From: Fibrobacter sp. UWR3
Lineage (GTDB): Bacteria; Fibrobacterota; Fibrobacteria; Fibrobacterales; Fibrobacteraceae
Length of the DNA stretch: 64,000 nucleotides
Reading direction: 5' to 3'
NCBI RefSeq assembly: GCF_900143055.1
Contig: NZ_FRCW01000002.1
Location: 124,001-188,000 of the forward strand
Under the pieces are notes generated by a model that worked only from the letters and a program-made list of their open reading frames with translations, ran no database searches and was not told the DNA's origin. The position numbers were made by a program, and so were the translations under genes. Shown here piece after piece: positions 63,644 to 64,000 of this stretch. Within the stretch, counting starts at the first letter, position 1. Each line of letters starts with the position of its first letter.

Positions 63644-64000
63644 ATGAAGCACTCACTCTACACCGCATTTGCATGCGCAGCGTTCCTCGCCGCCTGCGGC
63701 GACGACGACAACGATTTTATCGCGCGCCCTGATGGCGCAAAGTCTTCGTCGAGCATGGCAAGGAATTATTCCAGTACAACGGAACCTTACACCATCGTAG
63801 ACCAATTTAACCCCAGAATCTCGTACGGTGAGATGGTTGACGACCGTGACGGTCAAACATACAGGACCGTAAAAATTGGGGACCAAACCTGGATGGCAGA
63901 AAATCTGAACTACCGAGACCTGCGCAAAGTATGGGATTATGATTCAAGCAGCTTCTGTTATAACGATTCAGCCATTTATTGCGAAAGATACGGACGTTTT
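63644..64000 (+). CDS. FISUMP-domain lipoprotein, cut by window end
   Basis: A frame opens at 63644 after a GGGGGG-type site and runs to the window edge. The 119 visible residues include a lipoprotein signal ending FLAAC, a short serine stretch, and the start of a FISUMP domain with DDRDGQTYRTVKIGDQTW and MAENLNYRD. It is 16 bp after the preceding FISUMP gene, so the paralogues form a small array. Confidence 0.85.
   Translation, partial: MKHSLYTAFACAAFLAACGDDDNDFIARPDGAKSSSSMARNYSSTTEPYTIVDQFNPRISYGEMVDDRDGQTYRTVKIGDQTWMAENLNYRDLRKVWDYDSSSFCYNDSAIYCERYGRF

Overview
The window looks like a chromosomal segment of a Fibrobacter species (phylum Fibrobacterota). The main grounds are paralogous families named after or typical of Fibrobacter succinogenes: lipoproteins with FISUMP domains (TIGR02145) behind poly-serine linkers, a TIGR02147 regulator overlapping a lipoprotein gene, PCMD-type surface lipoproteins with poly-serine linkers, and a GH5 cellulase with a CBM11-like module. 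Lipoproteins and outer-membrane barrels are unusually dense, which fits a Gram-negative fibre-degrading surface lifestyle. No phage, plasmid or insertion-sequence gene was seen. The species assignment is inference.

Layout. 1-7.2 kb: a glycosyltransferase tail, a DUF4416 protein, a metzincin-type lipoprotein protease, the DNA-uptake channel ComEC, a coupled hisC-hisN pair and a barrel protein. 7.3-9.96 kb: clpB, whose last 24 bp are duplicated downstream around a small palindromic element. 9.96-11.19 kb: gene-poor, with three copies of a short hairpin flanking two tiny hydrophobic frames, then three copies of a 37-bp palindrome. 11.2-13.8 kb: hisF-tldD and thioredoxin. 13.85-22.6 kb: surface proteins (barrels, two PCMD lipoproteins, a FISUMP lipoprotein, a DUF1007 protein, a PEGA protein). 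22.7-26.6 kb: a NOP2/Sun RNA methyltransferase, tRNA-Gln(CUG), and a lipoprotein/TIGR02147 pair preceded by four GAACAC boxes and a hairpin-rich noncoding stretch. 26.5-34.5 kb: small unknown proteins, lpxH, rsmI, lnt, a sigma-54-promoted charged repeat protein and a barrel. 34.6-38.4 kb: a SWIM/SNF2 helicase. 38.5-39.4 kb: two AT-rich unknown genes. 39.5-46.5 kb: the transcription/translation operon rimP-nusA-infB-rbfA-truB-ribF. 46.7-49.3 kb: an LPP20-like lipoprotein and a SagB-type oxidoreductase without visible partners. 49.3-50.6 kb: a large repeat array with seven more 37-bp palindromes. 50.6-56.4 kb: the GH5 cellulase and a 1229-residue peptidase/propeller/barrel protein. 56.5-64 kb: a MetH-like protein without its zinc cysteines, three lipoproteins, an RlmD/TrmA-family methyltransferase and two FISUMP lipoproteins, the last cut by the window edge.

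The strongest candidates for undescribed biology are the 37-bp palindrome family in two distant clusters, palindromic repeats that have entered reading frames without breaking them, the hairpin and mini-ORF array next to clpB, the zinc-less MetH-like protein, and the TIGR02147/lipoprotein pair with repeated upstream boxes.
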